Positions 41,054 through 50,265 of a stretch of 64,000 nucleotides of DNA are shown piece by piece (the stretch's first letter is position 1; the number at the start of each line of letters is the position of its first letter). The notes below the pieces were generated by a model, which saw only the letters and a list, made by a program, of their open reading frames with translations, was not told where the DNA came from and made no database searches. Location of the stretch: positions 62,001-126,000 of the forward strand of contig NZ_VEGH01000003.1 of the NCBI RefSeq assembly GCF_007679345.1, read 5' to 3'. This DNA comes from Cellulosimicrobium cellulans. Its GTDB lineage: Bacteria > Actinomycetota > Actinomycetes > Actinomycetales > Cellulomonadaceae. The position numbers and the translations under genes were made by a program.

Positions 41054-41908
41054 TCAGGCCGTGGCCGGGGCGGGGAGACGCAGGGTCGCCACGACCGGGT
41101 CGTGGTCCGACGGGTGCCGGCCGCCCGGGCGGGCGTCCAGGACGGCGTACGCCTCGACCGGGACGTCCGGGCTCACCAGGACGTGGTCGATCCGCTGCCG
41201 CACGGCGCCGGGACCGGGCTCGGGACCGTCCGGGTCGAGCAGCTCGGTGAACGTCGTCGGCGGCCCGGTCGGCGGGGTCGCGCTGACCGCACGCGCGTCG
41301 ACGAGCGCGACCCTCGCCGCCGGGCCGTCACCCCGGTCCGCGACGCCGCCGCCCGGCGCCCCGCCCAGCAGCACCTCCAGCGGCTCCGACCCCGGCTCGG
41401 CGTTGAGGTCCCCGGTGAGCACGACCGCCGCGCCGCCCGCGCCGAGCGCCGCCGCCCGCGCCCGCAGCAGCCGCGCCGACTCCGCCCGCGCCCGCGTCCC
41501 CTCGTGGTCGAGGTGCGCGTTCAGCAGCGCGAACGCCGATCCGGTCGCGCGGTCCCGCAGGCGCGCCCACGTGCACAGCCGGCGGTACCGCGCGTCCCAG
41601 CCCGTGCTCGGCACGTCCGGGGTGGGGGAGAGCCAGAAGTCCCCGGTCTCCTCCACCGCGACCCGCGCGGTCCGGTACAGGATCGCCGCGTGCTCGCCGG
41701 TGCCGTCCCCGTCCCGCGACCCGCCCACGGCGGCGAACCCGGTCCCGTCGGTCAGCGCCGCGAGGTGCGCGGCCGTGCCCTCCTGCGTGCCGAGCACGTC
41801 CACGTGGTCCAGCACGGCGCGGACCAGCGGCCGCCGGTCGTACGTCGCCGTGGCCGGCCAGTGGGCGACCCACAGGTTGTACGTGCCGACCCGCAGCGCC
41901 GCGGTCAC
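41054..41908 (-). CDS. Endonuclease/exonuclease/phosphatase-fold protein
   Basis: A 284-residue member of the EEP superfamily (DNase I/sphingomyelinase fold). Visible are RVGTYNLWVAHW (Asn ligand), VDVLGTQEGTAAHLAAL (metal Glu), FALLNAHLDHEGTRARAESA (catalytic His), VLTGDLNAEPGSEPLEVLLG (DxN) and HPSDHDPVVATLRL (terminal Asp-His), so the active site is complete. No signal peptide. It overlaps the GH94 gene by 4 nt (GTGA), so it is translated as the last gene of the sugar operon. It may hydrolyse a phosphodiester or phosphosugar, but the substrate cannot be read from sequence. Confidence 0.88.
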   Translation of the reverse strand: MTAALRVGTYNLWVAHWPATATYDRRPLVRAVLDHVDVLGTQEGTAAHLAALTDGTGFAAVGGSRDGDGTGEHAAILYRTARVAVEETGDFWLSPTPDVPSTGWDARYRRLCTWARLRDRATGSAFALLNAHLDHEGTRARAESARLLRARAAALGAGGAAVVLTGDLNAEPGSEPLEVLLGGAPGGGVADRGDGPAARVALVDARAVSATPPTGPPTTFTELLDPDGPEPGPGAVRQRIDHVLVSPDVPVEAYAVLDARPGGRHPSDHDPVVATLRLPAPATA

Positions 41909-44900
41909 AGCCGGGTGCCGGCCGGCGTCGTCACCTCGAGGACCCGGGCGCCGTCGAGCAGCGCCAGGTCCACCGCGGCGCTCGCCCACCGGTACGGGTG
42001 CGGCACCGGCGTCGCCGCGGCGACCCGGCCGTCGACCCGGACCTCGACCGCCGTGGCGGCCGGGTCGACCCGGTAGCGCACGGTCCGGCGGGCGCCGGCG
42101 AGGTCGAGCGCGACGGTCAGCCCGTCGTCCTCCGGCGCGAGCGTCGGACCGACGACCAGCACGTCGTGCCGCTCCTCCAGCCCGAGCAGCCCGTGCAGCA
42201 CCTGCCGCAGGTAGATGCCCGGCCCCGAGGAGTACACCCGCCAGCCGTCGGCGGTGGGCACCTCGCCGGTGCGCAGCCGCTCGAAGTCCCGCGCGGCGGC
42301 GTACCGGTCGGGGAACGCCGCGTCCGAGGACGACGTGTAGCAGGTGCGCTGCCGGGGCAGGGCGCTCGGGACGCGCTCCCGCATCCCGATGGGCGACAGC
42401 CGCAGCAGCTCGTCGCCGACGCCGGCGCGCCCGAGCGCGGCCAGCGCCTCCGCCCACCGGATGTGCGCGTGCGCGTACATCAGCCCGACCTCGCGCCCGA
42501 AGAACGCCGCCTGCTCGGCGCGGCGGAAGGACTCCGTCTCGCCGTCGGCGAACCGCGTGGGGCGGTCGGTCAGCCGCACGCCGTCGGGGAACAGCAGGTG
42601 CTCGCGGATGATCGCCTCGTGCCGGTCGGCGCCGTCCTGGTCGAGCACCCCCGCCAGCACCAGCTGGGTCATCGGGATCAGCCGGTAGGTCAGGCCGGTG
42701 GAGGTGTCGCGCGGGTGGATCACGGGTGTGGCCACGCCGTCGGCGACGGTGACGAACCCGGCCGCGACCCCGTCCGGCAGCATGTGCCGGCGCAGGTCGG
42801 CGGCGACCGCGGCGCCCAGGGCGTCCAGCCGGGCGACCAGGTCGGCGGCGCCCGGCGCCGCCCGCAGCTGCTCGGCGGCCAGGCCGAGCGACTGCACCGC
42901 GAGGGCGGTGGTCCAGGTCGACGCCATCGAGGCGCGCATCTCGGAGCGGGCCGGCTGCAGGGTGTCGTCCCAGTCGCCGTCCCCGTACGCGGGCAGGGAA
43001 GTGCCGGGGACGAGGTCCGTCTCGAGGTGGCGGAGCAGCGCGTCGACGTGGTCGGCGACGGTCGCGTGCTCGCCGGTGCGGAACGGCACCGCGGCGCCGA
43101 GCACCCCGACGTCGCCGGAGGCCCGCAGGTACTGGCCGAGCGCGAACAGCGGCCAGTGCACGACGTCGCCGTGGGCGTGCGCCTGGTAGATCTCGGCGTA
43201 CTCGTCGAACATGAACCACTGCGGGAACGTGCCGTCCGTCGCCTGGGCACCGAGCACCCGCAGCACGACGTCCCGGCAGGCGTCGAACCGCCCGGCCGCC
43301 AGCAGCAGCTCGAACGGGCCCTGGCAGACGTCGCGGGTGCCCCAGGCCGCGCCCTGGTACTGCTCCAGGCCGTGCGGGACCAGGTAGTGCACCCGTGCGT
43401 CGTTGGCCCACCAGGGCAGCAGCGTCCCGAGCTCGGCGAGCCGGGAGCCCGCCGCCACGGTCAGCCCGCGGGTCAGCCGGGCCAGGGTGGCGCGGTGACC
43501 GGCGGCCTCGCGCGCGGTGTCCAGCCCCGCGGCGACGACCTCGGCCGCGCGCCCGGCGCTCGCCCCGCCGTCGCGGTCCGCCATGGTCGCGACGCGCAGC
43601 GGGGCGCCCGGGCCCGCGGTGCCGCGCACGGTGACCACCGAGGTGCCGCGCGGCCGGCCGTCCGCGAACAGCGGGTCGTCGCCGGCGACGTCCGCGCCCG
43701 GGGTCGCGGCGAGCACGTACGCCAGGCCGGGGTGGTGGTCGCGGGTGGGCGTGCCCTCGTCGGCGGTGAGGACGACGGCGCCGTCCTGCGCGCGGGCGTG
43801 CCACGCGCCGCCGCCGAGCTCGACCTCGGTGCTGACCAGGACGGCCAGCGGTGCGGTCGCGGCGATCTCGAGCAGCAGCGCGTCGCGGTCCGAGGCGGCG
43901 ACCGTGCGCACCTCGACGCGCACCCCGTCGAGCGCGTAGACCCAGCGGGCCTCGCCGACGTCGAGCACGAACGCCGACGGCGCGCCGAGCATCCGCCACG
44001 CGCCGTCGACCTCCACGAGCACCCGGACGCCGTTCGCGCGCAGCAGGTTGAGGTGGTTGCGGTGCACGGTCGTGAACGTGTCGAACGTGGTGTTGCCGAG
44101 GACGGTGTGCGAACCGACGACGCCGTGCGCGTAGACGGTGGTCGACAGCACCGGCCGGTCCGGGCTCAGCGCGTCCCCGGCCAGCAGCACGTGCCCGTGC
44201 GGGCGGACCAGGTCGAGGTCCTTCTCGCCGCGGACGACGTGCACGCCCGCGGGCGTGAAGTACGACAGCACGCGTCCCGCGGCGTCGCGCTCGACGTGCC
44301 GGGCCCCGTCCCCGAGGGCGAGCAGGGCGTCGTCGGTCAGCGGCGCCCCGCCGAGCAGCGGAGCGGTCGCGAGCAGCGAGCGCGCGGCCAGGGCGTCGCC
44401 GTCCGGCCCGACGGGGTCGCCGGCGCGGTCCGCGGCGTCCGCGCGCGCGTCCGCCAGTCCCATCAGTCCCGGCACCTCCGCCGTGAGCTCGGGCAGCGCG
44501 TCCAGCATCGACCCGCGGCGGTCGTCCCAGTACCGGCCCACGACGTGCAGCACCAGCGGCTCGGCGAGCGCCGACGGCCGGGACAGCAGGCCCGCCATCG
44601 CCATCTCGTGCTGCCGCACCCGGTCGGGCCAGGGCGCGCCGGAGAGGAACGCGGGCGTGCCCCCGGCGCGCGCCGCCGGGCCGTAGAGGTCGAACCCGTC
44701 GGTGCCCGCCGCGGCGGACCCCTCGGCGACCGCCAGGGCGAACAGCGGCAGCACCGGCGCCGAGGTCATCGTCTGCCGGGACAGCACGACCGTCCCCAGC
44801 GCGGCCTCCTCGGCGAGGCGGTGCGCCACGTACTGCGCGACGTACGGCTCCGAGGAGGACGCCGCCTGCGCCGGGGCGAGGGACAGGTCCTGGAGCGCGG

Positions 44901-45330
44901 CGACGTCCCAGGTCGCGCCGGCGAGCGGGTCGGGGCCGCCCGCGGGCGCCTCCGCCCGCGCGAGCGCCACCCGCCACACCAGCGCCGTCCGGTCGGGGTC
45001 GAGCACGAGGTCCGCGGTCCAGGCGACGCCCAGGCCGGCGCCGGTCCAGCGCACCGAGCCGGACCCGGCCCGCCAGGTCGCGCCGGAGCGGCTGCCGGTG
45101 AGCGGGACGTGCGCGACGGCACCGTCGGCCGCGGTCCGGCGCAGGAACAGCCCGGCGATGCCGGCGTCGTGCACGCCGATCCGGTACTGGTTCACGAGGC
45201 GGTCGCCGGGTGCGGCGATCTCGGCGACGTCACCGGCGGGGGTGATCCGGACGGCGAGGCCGCCGCCCGCGTCCACGGTGCGGGTGCGGTCGGTCCGGTC
45301 GCGGTGCAGGCGGGTCAGGGTGTCAGGCAT
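41905..45330 (-). CDS. GH94 beta-glucan phosphorylase, 1,2-beta-oligoglucan phosphorylase-like
   Basis: A 1141-residue cytoplasmic inverting phosphorylase. Family signatures include GLEQYQGAAWGTRDVCQGPF, DGTFPQWFMFDEY and the catalytic region YGDGDWDDTLQPARSEMRAS. W787-D788-D789 replaces the W-N-D of cellobiose phosphorylases, with D789 as expected general acid. The length exceeds cellobiose phosphorylase (about 820) and is far below cyclic-glucan synthases, matching 1,2-beta-oligoglucan phosphorylases. The C-terminal GPGIYLRQVLHGLLGLEERH and following beta-sandwich are intact. The ATG overlaps the DUF624-like gene by 8 nt. Genes upstream (importer, GH3) fit uptake and intracellular phosphorolysis. 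Linkage specificity is an inference. Confidence 0.85.
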   Translation of the reverse strand: MPDTLTRLHRDRTDRTRTVDAGGGLAVRITPAGDVAEIAAPGDRLVNQYRIGVHDAGIAGLFLRRTAADGAVAHVPLTGSRSGATWRAGSGSVRWTGAGLGVAWTADLVLDPDRTALVWRVALARAEAPAGGPDPLAGATWDVAALQDLSLAPAQAASSSEPYVAQYVAHRLAEEAALGTVVLSRQTMTSAPVLPLFALAVAEGSAAAGTDGFDLYGPAARAGGTPAFLSGAPWPDRVRQHEMAMAGLLSRPSALAEPLVLHVVGRYWDDRRGSMLDALPELTAEVPGLMGLADARADAADRAGDPVGPDGDALAARSLLATAPLLGGAPLTDDALLALGDGARHVERDAAGRVLSYFTPAGVHVVRGEKDLDLVRPHGHVLLAGDALSPDRPVLSTTVYAHGVVGSHTVLGNTTFDTFTTVHRNHLNLLRANGVRVLVEVDGAWRMLGAPSAFVLDVGEARWVYALDGVRVEVRTVAASDRDALLLEIAATAPLAVLVSTEVELGGGAWHARAQDGAVVLTADEGTPTRDHHPGLAYVLAATPGADVAGDDPLFADGRPRGTSVVTVRGTAGPGAPLRVATMADRDGGASAGRAAEVVAAGLDTAREAAGHRATLARLTRGLTVAAGSRLAELGTLLPWWANDARVHYLVPHGLEQYQGAAWGTRDVCQGPFELLLAAGRFDACRDVVLRVLGAQATDGTFPQWFMFDEYAEIYQAHAHGDVVHWPLFALGQYLRASGDVGVLGAAVPFRTGEHATVADHVDALLRHLETDLVPGTSLPAYGDGDWDDTLQPARSEMRASMASTWTTALAVQSLGLAAEQLRAAPGAADLVARLDALGAAVAADLRRHMLPDGVAAGFVTVADGVATPVIHPRDTSTGLTYRLIPMTQLVLAGVLDQDGADRHEAIIREHLLFPDGVRLTDRPTRFADGETESFRRAEQAAFFGREVGLMYAHAHIRWAEALAALGRAGVGDELLRLSPIGMRERVPSALPRQRTCYTSSSDAAFPDRYAAARDFERLRTGEVPTADGWRVYSSGPGIYLRQVLHGLLGLEERHDVLVVGPTLAPEDDGLTVALDLAGARRTVRYRVDPAATAVEVRVDGRVAAATPVPHPYRWASAAVDLALLDGARVLEVTTPAGTRL

Positions 45331-46168
45331 GTCGGGGTCCCCGGGGGTCGAGCGGTCGGGTGGTCGTCGTCGGACGGGCGTCGGCGGTCAGGAACCGCGC
45401 GACCGCGTCGCGCAGCATCCCGGCGGTGGTGCGGTACCAGAGCCACACCCACACGCCGCCGAGCAGGACGAGGAGCAGGTCGGAGGCCGCGGCCGCCACG
45501 GCGACCGCCCCCGCGAGGAGCGCCAGCGTCCCGAGCGAGGCGCGCCACCGCGCGACCAGGTAGTAGGCGCCGGCCTGGAGCGCGGCGGGCAGCGGCAGGC
45601 GGAAGAAGGTGCGCAGCGCGAGGGCGTGCAGGGCCACGACGAGCAGCAGCACGCCGGCGCCGGGGGCGAGCCCCGCGACGAGGGCGGGCACGCCGGACTC
45701 CCGCGCGCCGGCACCGACGGTCGCGACGAGCGCGCCGAGCAGGCACACGGGCAGCGCGACGGCGGCCGCGTCGCGCCAGCCGAGCCGGTAGCCCCGCCCG
45801 AAGGCGCGCACCAGCGGCACCCGCACGTCGACGTAGTGCTCGCGCACCGCGTACAGGCCGGCGGACAGCGCCGGACCCGCCGGGACCGCGGCGAGGGCGA
45901 CGAGCCAGGCGAGCGACGGGTCGGGGCGCAGCAGCAGGCCGAGTGCGACGAGCGGCAGGTTCGCCGCCGCGAGCAGCGCCGCGAGGCCCGCGCCCCAGGC
46001 GAACGCGGTGACCGCGCGCCCGAACGGGCCGTCGCCGACCTCGTCCCCGCGGCGCCGGCCCGGCTGGGCGGGGTCGCGGTCGGCGGGCGTGACGGGGAAC
46101 GTCGTCGGGTCGACGGGGTGCTCGGCGGGCGGCAGCCCGTCCGTGGCGCCGTCGGCGGCGGCGCTCAC
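45323..46168 (-). CDS. DUF624/YesL-like membrane protein
   Basis: A 281-residue protein with a charged N-terminus of about 50 residues and five to six transmembrane helices (AFAWGAGLAALLAAANLPLV, LALVALAAVPAGPALSAGLY, and others). PAGPALSAGLYAVREHYVDV followed by RAFGRGYRLGWRDA is the pattern of YesL/DUF624 proteins, which are commonly encoded with sugar ABC importers and glycosidases. Its role is unknown; suggested as an importer accessory. The start overlaps the GH3 stop by 4 nt and its end overlaps GH94 by 8 nt. Confidence 0.8.
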   Translation of the reverse strand: MSAAADGATDGLPPAEHPVDPTTFPVTPADRDPAQPGRRRGDEVGDGPFGRAVTAFAWGAGLAALLAAANLPLVALGLLLRPDPSLAWLVALAAVPAGPALSAGLYAVREHYVDVRVPLVRAFGRGYRLGWRDAAAVALPVCLLGALVATVGAGARESGVPALVAGLAPGAGVLLLVVALHALALRTFFRLPLPAALQAGAYYLVARWRASLGTLALLAGAVAVAAAASDLLLVLLGGVWVWLWYRTTAGMLRDAVARFLTADARPTTTTRPLDPRGPRHA

Positions 46169-48405
46169 GACCCCGCCCCGGCCACGACCGCGAACCCCGC
46201 GCGGAGCAGGTCCCGCGGCCGGCTGCTCGGTCCCACCAGCAGCTCGAAGCCGCCCGGCTCGACCACGCGCCGCCCGGCGGCGTCGACGATCGTGCAGTCC
46301 GCGGCCGGCACGGCGAGCGGGACCCGGGTGCTCTCGCCCGGCGCGAGCTCGACCTGCGTGTAGGCCTTCAGCTCGCGGTCCGCCCAGGACGCGGACGTGA
46401 CCAGGTCGCGGACGTACACCTGCACGGTCTCCAGCGCGGGGCGTGCACCGGTGTTCGTGACCGTCACGTGCGCCCGCACCACGTCGTCCGCCGTCACCTC
46501 GGGGGTGTCGACGGTGAGGTCGGCGTACGCGACCGTGGTGTAGGACAGGCCCTCGCCGAACGCGAACGCCGGGTCCTGCGTGAGGTCGGCGTAGCGGACC
46601 CCGTGCTGGCCCCGGACCTGGTTGTAGTAGATCGGCTGCTGGCCGACGTGCCGGGCGAACGAGATCGGCAGCCGGCCGCTGGGCTCGACGCGCCCGAGCA
46701 GCAGGTCCGCCAGCGCGCGGCCGCCGGTCATCCCCGGGTGGGCCGCCCAGACCAGCGCGTCGGCGGCGAGGGCGGACGGCGGCAGCACCATCGGCTTCGA
46801 CGCCTGGAGCACGACGACGAGCGGCGTGCCGGTCGCCGCGACGGCGTCGAGCAGCGCGATCTGCCCGCCGAGCAGCTCGAGCGTCGCGGTCGAGGTGCCC
46901 TCGCCCACGAGCTCGATCCGGTCGCCGACCACGGCCACCACGACGTCCGCGTCCCGCGCCGCGGCGACCGCCGCGTCGAGCTGCGCGGGGTCCACCGGCG
47001 CGGGCGCGACGACCCGCGGACGGGGCTGGCCGTCGGGGAAGAACGGCCCCTCGGGGTCGTCCTCGTGCGTGAGGATCTCGGCGCCGGGGGAGTACGTGAC
47101 GGTCCAGCCGTCCGGCACCCCGTCGCGCAGCCCGTCCAGCACCGTGGTGATCATGTCCCGCGGCTGGCCGTGCGCCATGTGCCCGACCTGGCCGGAGGAG
47201 CCGGCCCAGTCACCGAGCTGGGTCTGCGGGTCGTCGGCCAGCGGGCCCACCACGGCGACGGTCCGGGGGCGGTCGCCTCCGAGCGGCAGCAGCCCCTCGT
47301 TCCGCAGCAGCACCAGCGACCGCCGGGTGAGCTCCAGGTTGAGGTCCTGGTGCGAGCCGATCACCGCGCCCATGGTCGCGAGGTCGGGCCGCCGGCGGTC
47401 CTCGAACAGCCCGAGCTCGAACTTGAGCGTGAGGATCCGGGACACCGCCGCGTCGAGGTCGGCCTCGGCGATGAGCCCGCGGGCCACCGCCTCCTGCGCG
47501 CCCTCGAAGAACCCCGCCGTCGTCATGATCATGTCGTTGCCGGCCCGGACGGCTGCGGCGGACGCGTGCACGTGGTCGGGCTGCACCTGCTGCTCCCAGA
47601 CCATGCGCCCGACGTTGTCCCAGTCGGTGACGAGCATGCCGGTGTAGCCCCACTCGCCCCGCAGGACGTCGGTGAGCAGCCAGTCGTTCACGGTGATCGG
47701 GACGCCGTCGATCGTCTGGTACCCCAGCATGAACGTGCCGCAGCCCTCGCGGGCCACCCGCTCGAACGGCGGCAGGAACCACGACCGCAGCTTCCGCGGC
47801 GACAGATCCGCCTCGGACGCGTCCCGGCCGCCCTGGGTCTCCGAGTACCCCGCGAAGTGCTTCGCGGTCGCGAGCACCGCCGTGGGGTCGGCCAGGCCGT
47901 TCCCCTGGTACCCGCGGACGGCCGCGCTGGCGAGCTCGCCGATGAGGAACGGGTCCTCGCCGAACGTCTCGTTCACGCGCCCCCAGCGCAGGTCGCGGGC
48001 GACGCAGAGCACGGGGGAGAAGGTCCAGTGCAGGCCGGTCGCCGCGGCCTCGACCGCGGTGGCCCGGGCCATCCGCTCCACCAGGTCGGGCGACCAGGTG
48101 GCCGCCATGCCGAGCTGGGTCGGGAAGATGGTCGCGCCGTCGCAGAACGAGTGCCCGTGGATGGCGTCCTCGCCGATCAGCAGCGGGATGCGCAGCCGGG
48201 TCTGCTCGGTCAGGTCGTGCGCCTCGAGGACCAGCTCCGGCGAGGCGTGCAGGACCGAGCCGACGTGCTTGTCCAACACCTGCTCCTTCAGGCCGTCAGG
48301 GGCCGACAGCTGCATCATCTGCCCGACCTTCTCCGCGAGCGTCATGCGCGCGAGCAGGTCGGCGACGCGGTCGGCGACGGGCAGGGCGGGGTCGAGGTAG
48401 TCCAC
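46165..48405 (-). CDS. GH3 beta-glucosidase (cytoplasmic)
   Basis: A 746-residue retaining beta-glucosidase with no signal peptide. The TIM barrel shows GEDAIHGHSFCDGATIFPTQ, GRVNETFGEDPFL and AKHFAGYSETQGGRD. The nucleophile is D261 in GMLVTDWDNVGR. The alpha/beta sandwich (VVAVVGDRIELVGEGTSTAT) and the C-terminal fibronectin-III-like domain (VRAHVTVTNTGARPALETVQ) complete the classical three-domain GH3. It would release glucose from beta-linked oligosaccharides entering through the adjacent importer; in similar loci the GH3 enzyme is specific for sophorose. GTG start; 7 nt after the permease gene. Confidence 0.93.
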   Translation of the reverse strand: MDYLDPALPVADRVADLLARMTLAEKVGQMMQLSAPDGLKEQVLDKHVGSVLHASPELVLEAHDLTEQTRLRIPLLIGEDAIHGHSFCDGATIFPTQLGMAATWSPDLVERMARATAVEAAATGLHWTFSPVLCVARDLRWGRVNETFGEDPFLIGELASAAVRGYQGNGLADPTAVLATAKHFAGYSETQGGRDASEADLSPRKLRSWFLPPFERVAREGCGTFMLGYQTIDGVPITVNDWLLTDVLRGEWGYTGMLVTDWDNVGRMVWEQQVQPDHVHASAAAVRAGNDMIMTTAGFFEGAQEAVARGLIAEADLDAAVSRILTLKFELGLFEDRRRPDLATMGAVIGSHQDLNLELTRRSLVLLRNEGLLPLGGDRPRTVAVVGPLADDPQTQLGDWAGSSGQVGHMAHGQPRDMITTVLDGLRDGVPDGWTVTYSPGAEILTHEDDPEGPFFPDGQPRPRVVAPAPVDPAQLDAAVAAARDADVVVAVVGDRIELVGEGTSTATLELLGGQIALLDAVAATGTPLVVVLQASKPMVLPPSALAADALVWAAHPGMTGGRALADLLLGRVEPSGRLPISFARHVGQQPIYYNQVRGQHGVRYADLTQDPAFAFGEGLSYTTVAYADLTVDTPEVTADDVVRAHVTVTNTGARPALETVQVYVRDLVTSASWADRELKAYTQVELAPGESTRVPLAVPAADCTIVDAAGRRVVEPGGFELLVGPSSRPRDLLRAGFAVVAGAGS

Positions 48406-48412
48406 GGTGCTC

Positions 48413-49312
48413 CTACTTGATGCCGGTCATGGCGATGCCCTGCACGAAGTGCTTCTGCATGGCGATGAACACCGCGAGCACGGGCACGATGATGAGGACC
48501 GAGCCGGCCATCTGGAGGCCGAACTCGGCGCCCTTGTCGCCGGTCGGGCTGGTGTACAGCGCCAGCGCCACGGGCAGGGTGTACAGCGAGTCCCGCTGGG
48601 ACACGATGAGCGGCCACAGGAAGCCGTTCCACGAGCCCATGAACGTGAAGATCGCGAGCGTCGCGAGCGGCGCGCGGCACAGCGGCATGACGATCCGGGC
48701 GAAGATCCGGAACTCGCCGGCGCCGTCGATGCGGGCCGCGTCGAGCAGGGAGTCGGGGATCTCGAGCATGAACTGCCGCATGAGGAAGACGCCGAAGGCG
48801 CCCACCATGCCGGGCAGGATCATGCCCCAGTAGGTGCCGACCATGTTGAGGTTGGCGACCAGCACGAACTGCGGGATCAGCGTCACGATGCCCGGCACGA
48901 ACATGGTCCCGAGGACGACGGTGATCAGCACCTTCTTGCCCGGGAACTCCAGCTTGGCGAGCGCCCAGCCGACCATCGAGCAGAACAGCAGCGTGGTGGC
49001 GACGGAGACGACGGCCAGGAAGACCGAGTTCAGGAAGTACCGCGTCATGTCGAACTCGAAGAACCACGCGCGGAAGTTGTCGAGCGTCGGCGCCTGCGGC
49101 CACCAGGTGATGGGCCGGCGCATGATCTCGGCGTTGGTCTTGAACGCGCCGAGGATCATCCACACGAACGGCAGGAGCGTCCCGGCGAGGCCGACCGACA
49201 GGACGGCGAGCAGGGCGATCCTGCCGGGCGTGACGCGGCGACGGCGGCGCCGGACGACGGGCGCGATCGGCACGGCGGTCGTCGCCGGCGCGAGGGGGGT
49301 CGAGGTGCTCAT
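48413..49312 (-). CDS. Carbohydrate ABC transporter permease (MalG type)
   Basis: A 299-residue inner-membrane permease with six transmembrane helices. The EAA loop that docks the ATPase is MLEIPDSLLDAARIDGAGEF, then RIFARIVMPLCRAPLATLAI. The C-terminus FVQGIAMTGIK is typical of MalG-like sugar permeases. No ATPase is encoded here, so a shared MsiK-type ATPase elsewhere is expected, as is usual in actinobacteria. ATG at 49312 has GAGG at good spacing; the ATG at 49318 overlapping the upstream stop (ATGA) is an alternative. Confidence 0.93.
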   Translation of the reverse strand: MSTSTPLAPATTAVPIAPVVRRRRRRVTPGRIALLAVLSVGLAGTLLPFVWMILGAFKTNAEIMRRPITWWPQAPTLDNFRAWFFEFDMTRYFLNSVFLAVVSVATTLLFCSMVGWALAKLEFPGKKVLITVVLGTMFVPGIVTLIPQFVLVANLNMVGTYWGMILPGMVGAFGVFLMRQFMLEIPDSLLDAARIDGAGEFRIFARIVMPLCRAPLATLAIFTFMGSWNGFLWPLIVSQRDSLYTLPVALALYTSPTGDKGAEFGLQMAGSVLIIVPVLAVFIAMQKHFVQGIAMTGIK

Positions 49313-49314
49313 GG

Positions 49315-50265
49315 TCATGTCCTCTGCCGGAAGAACCGGAACTGGATGATGGCGAAGATGCTGATGATCGCGAACAGCACGTACGCGCCGGCCGCGCCCA
49401 CCGAGTAGTTGCCCCACTGGAACTGGTTGAACACGTACAGGGCGATGGACGTCGTCGACTGCAGCGGACCGCCGTTGGTCATGACGAAAGGCTCGTCGAA
49501 GAACTGCATGAAGCCGGTGGTCGTGAGGATCGCGTTGAGCAGGATCGTCGGCATCATCATCGGGATGGTGATGCGGAAGAACCGCTGGACCGTCGTGGCG
49601 CCGTCCATCATCGCCGCCTCCTTGACGTCGGAGGGGATGGCCTGCAGGCCGGCGAGGAAGATCACCATGCTCGACCCGATGCTGCGCCACACCGCCATGA
49701 GGGTCAGGGCGGGCAGCGCGGTGCGGGTGTCGCCCAGCCAGTTCGGGCCGTCGATCCCGATGTCCGCGAGCAGGGAGTTGATCAGGCCGTTCGGCTGGTA
49801 CATGATCCGCCACACCACCGCAACGGCGACGATGGTCGTCACCACCGGGGTGTAGTAGCCGACCCGGAAGAACGTCGCCGCCCGGCGGCCGAGCGAGTTC
49901 AGCATGACCGCGAGCACCAGGGCCGAGAACAGCGACAGCGGCACGCCGACCACCACGAAGCCGAGGGTGTTCCGCAGGGCCCGCAGGAACGTCGTGTCGG
50001 ACAGCACCTCCGCGAAGTTCGACAGTCCGACGAAGTCGACGGCGAACGGGGTGCGGATGTCGTTGACCCGCAGGTCGGTGAAGGCCATCCCGAACGAGCT
50101 CACCAGGGGGACGAGCCCGAACACGCCGAACGACAGCACGAACGGCGCCGCGAACAGCCAGGCGATCAGGGCGGTCCGGCGCCGCCGGGCGGCCAGGGAC
50201 ACGGACTTCCCCGGCCGCCGCGACGTCGCGGGCGGCGTGCGCCGCTGCGTGGTGGTGCTGGTCAC
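49315..50265 (-). CDS. Carbohydrate ABC transporter permease (MalF type)
   Basis: A 316-residue permease with six membrane helices. Its EAA loop is LQAIPSDVKEAAMMDGATTV, then QRFFRITIPMMMPTILLNAI, followed by FDEPFVMTNGGPLQSTTSIA, a hallmark of MalF/LacF-like sugar permeases. GTG start overlaps the end of the binding-protein gene by 4 nt. With the downstream MalG-type protein it forms the translocation pore. Confidence 0.94.
   Translation of the reverse strand: MTSTTTQRRTPPATSRRPGKSVSLAARRRRTALIAWLFAAPFVLSFGVFGLVPLVSSFGMAFTDLRVNDIRTPFAVDFVGLSNFAEVLSDTTFLRALRNTLGFVVVGVPLSLFSALVLAVMLNSLGRRAATFFRVGYYTPVVTTIVAVAVVWRIMYQPNGLINSLLADIGIDGPNWLGDTRTALPALTLMAVWRSIGSSMVIFLAGLQAIPSDVKEAAMMDGATTVQRFFRITIPMMMPTILLNAILTTTGFMQFFDEPFVMTNGGPLQSTTSIALYVFNQFQWGNYSVGAAGAYVLFAIISIFAIIQFRFFRQRT

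Noticed and set aside
41905..45330. Simple cellobiose phosphorylase annotation
   Set aside because: The protein is over 300 residues longer than cellobiose phosphorylases and has W-D-D in place of W-N-D. Only the GH94 family level is certain.
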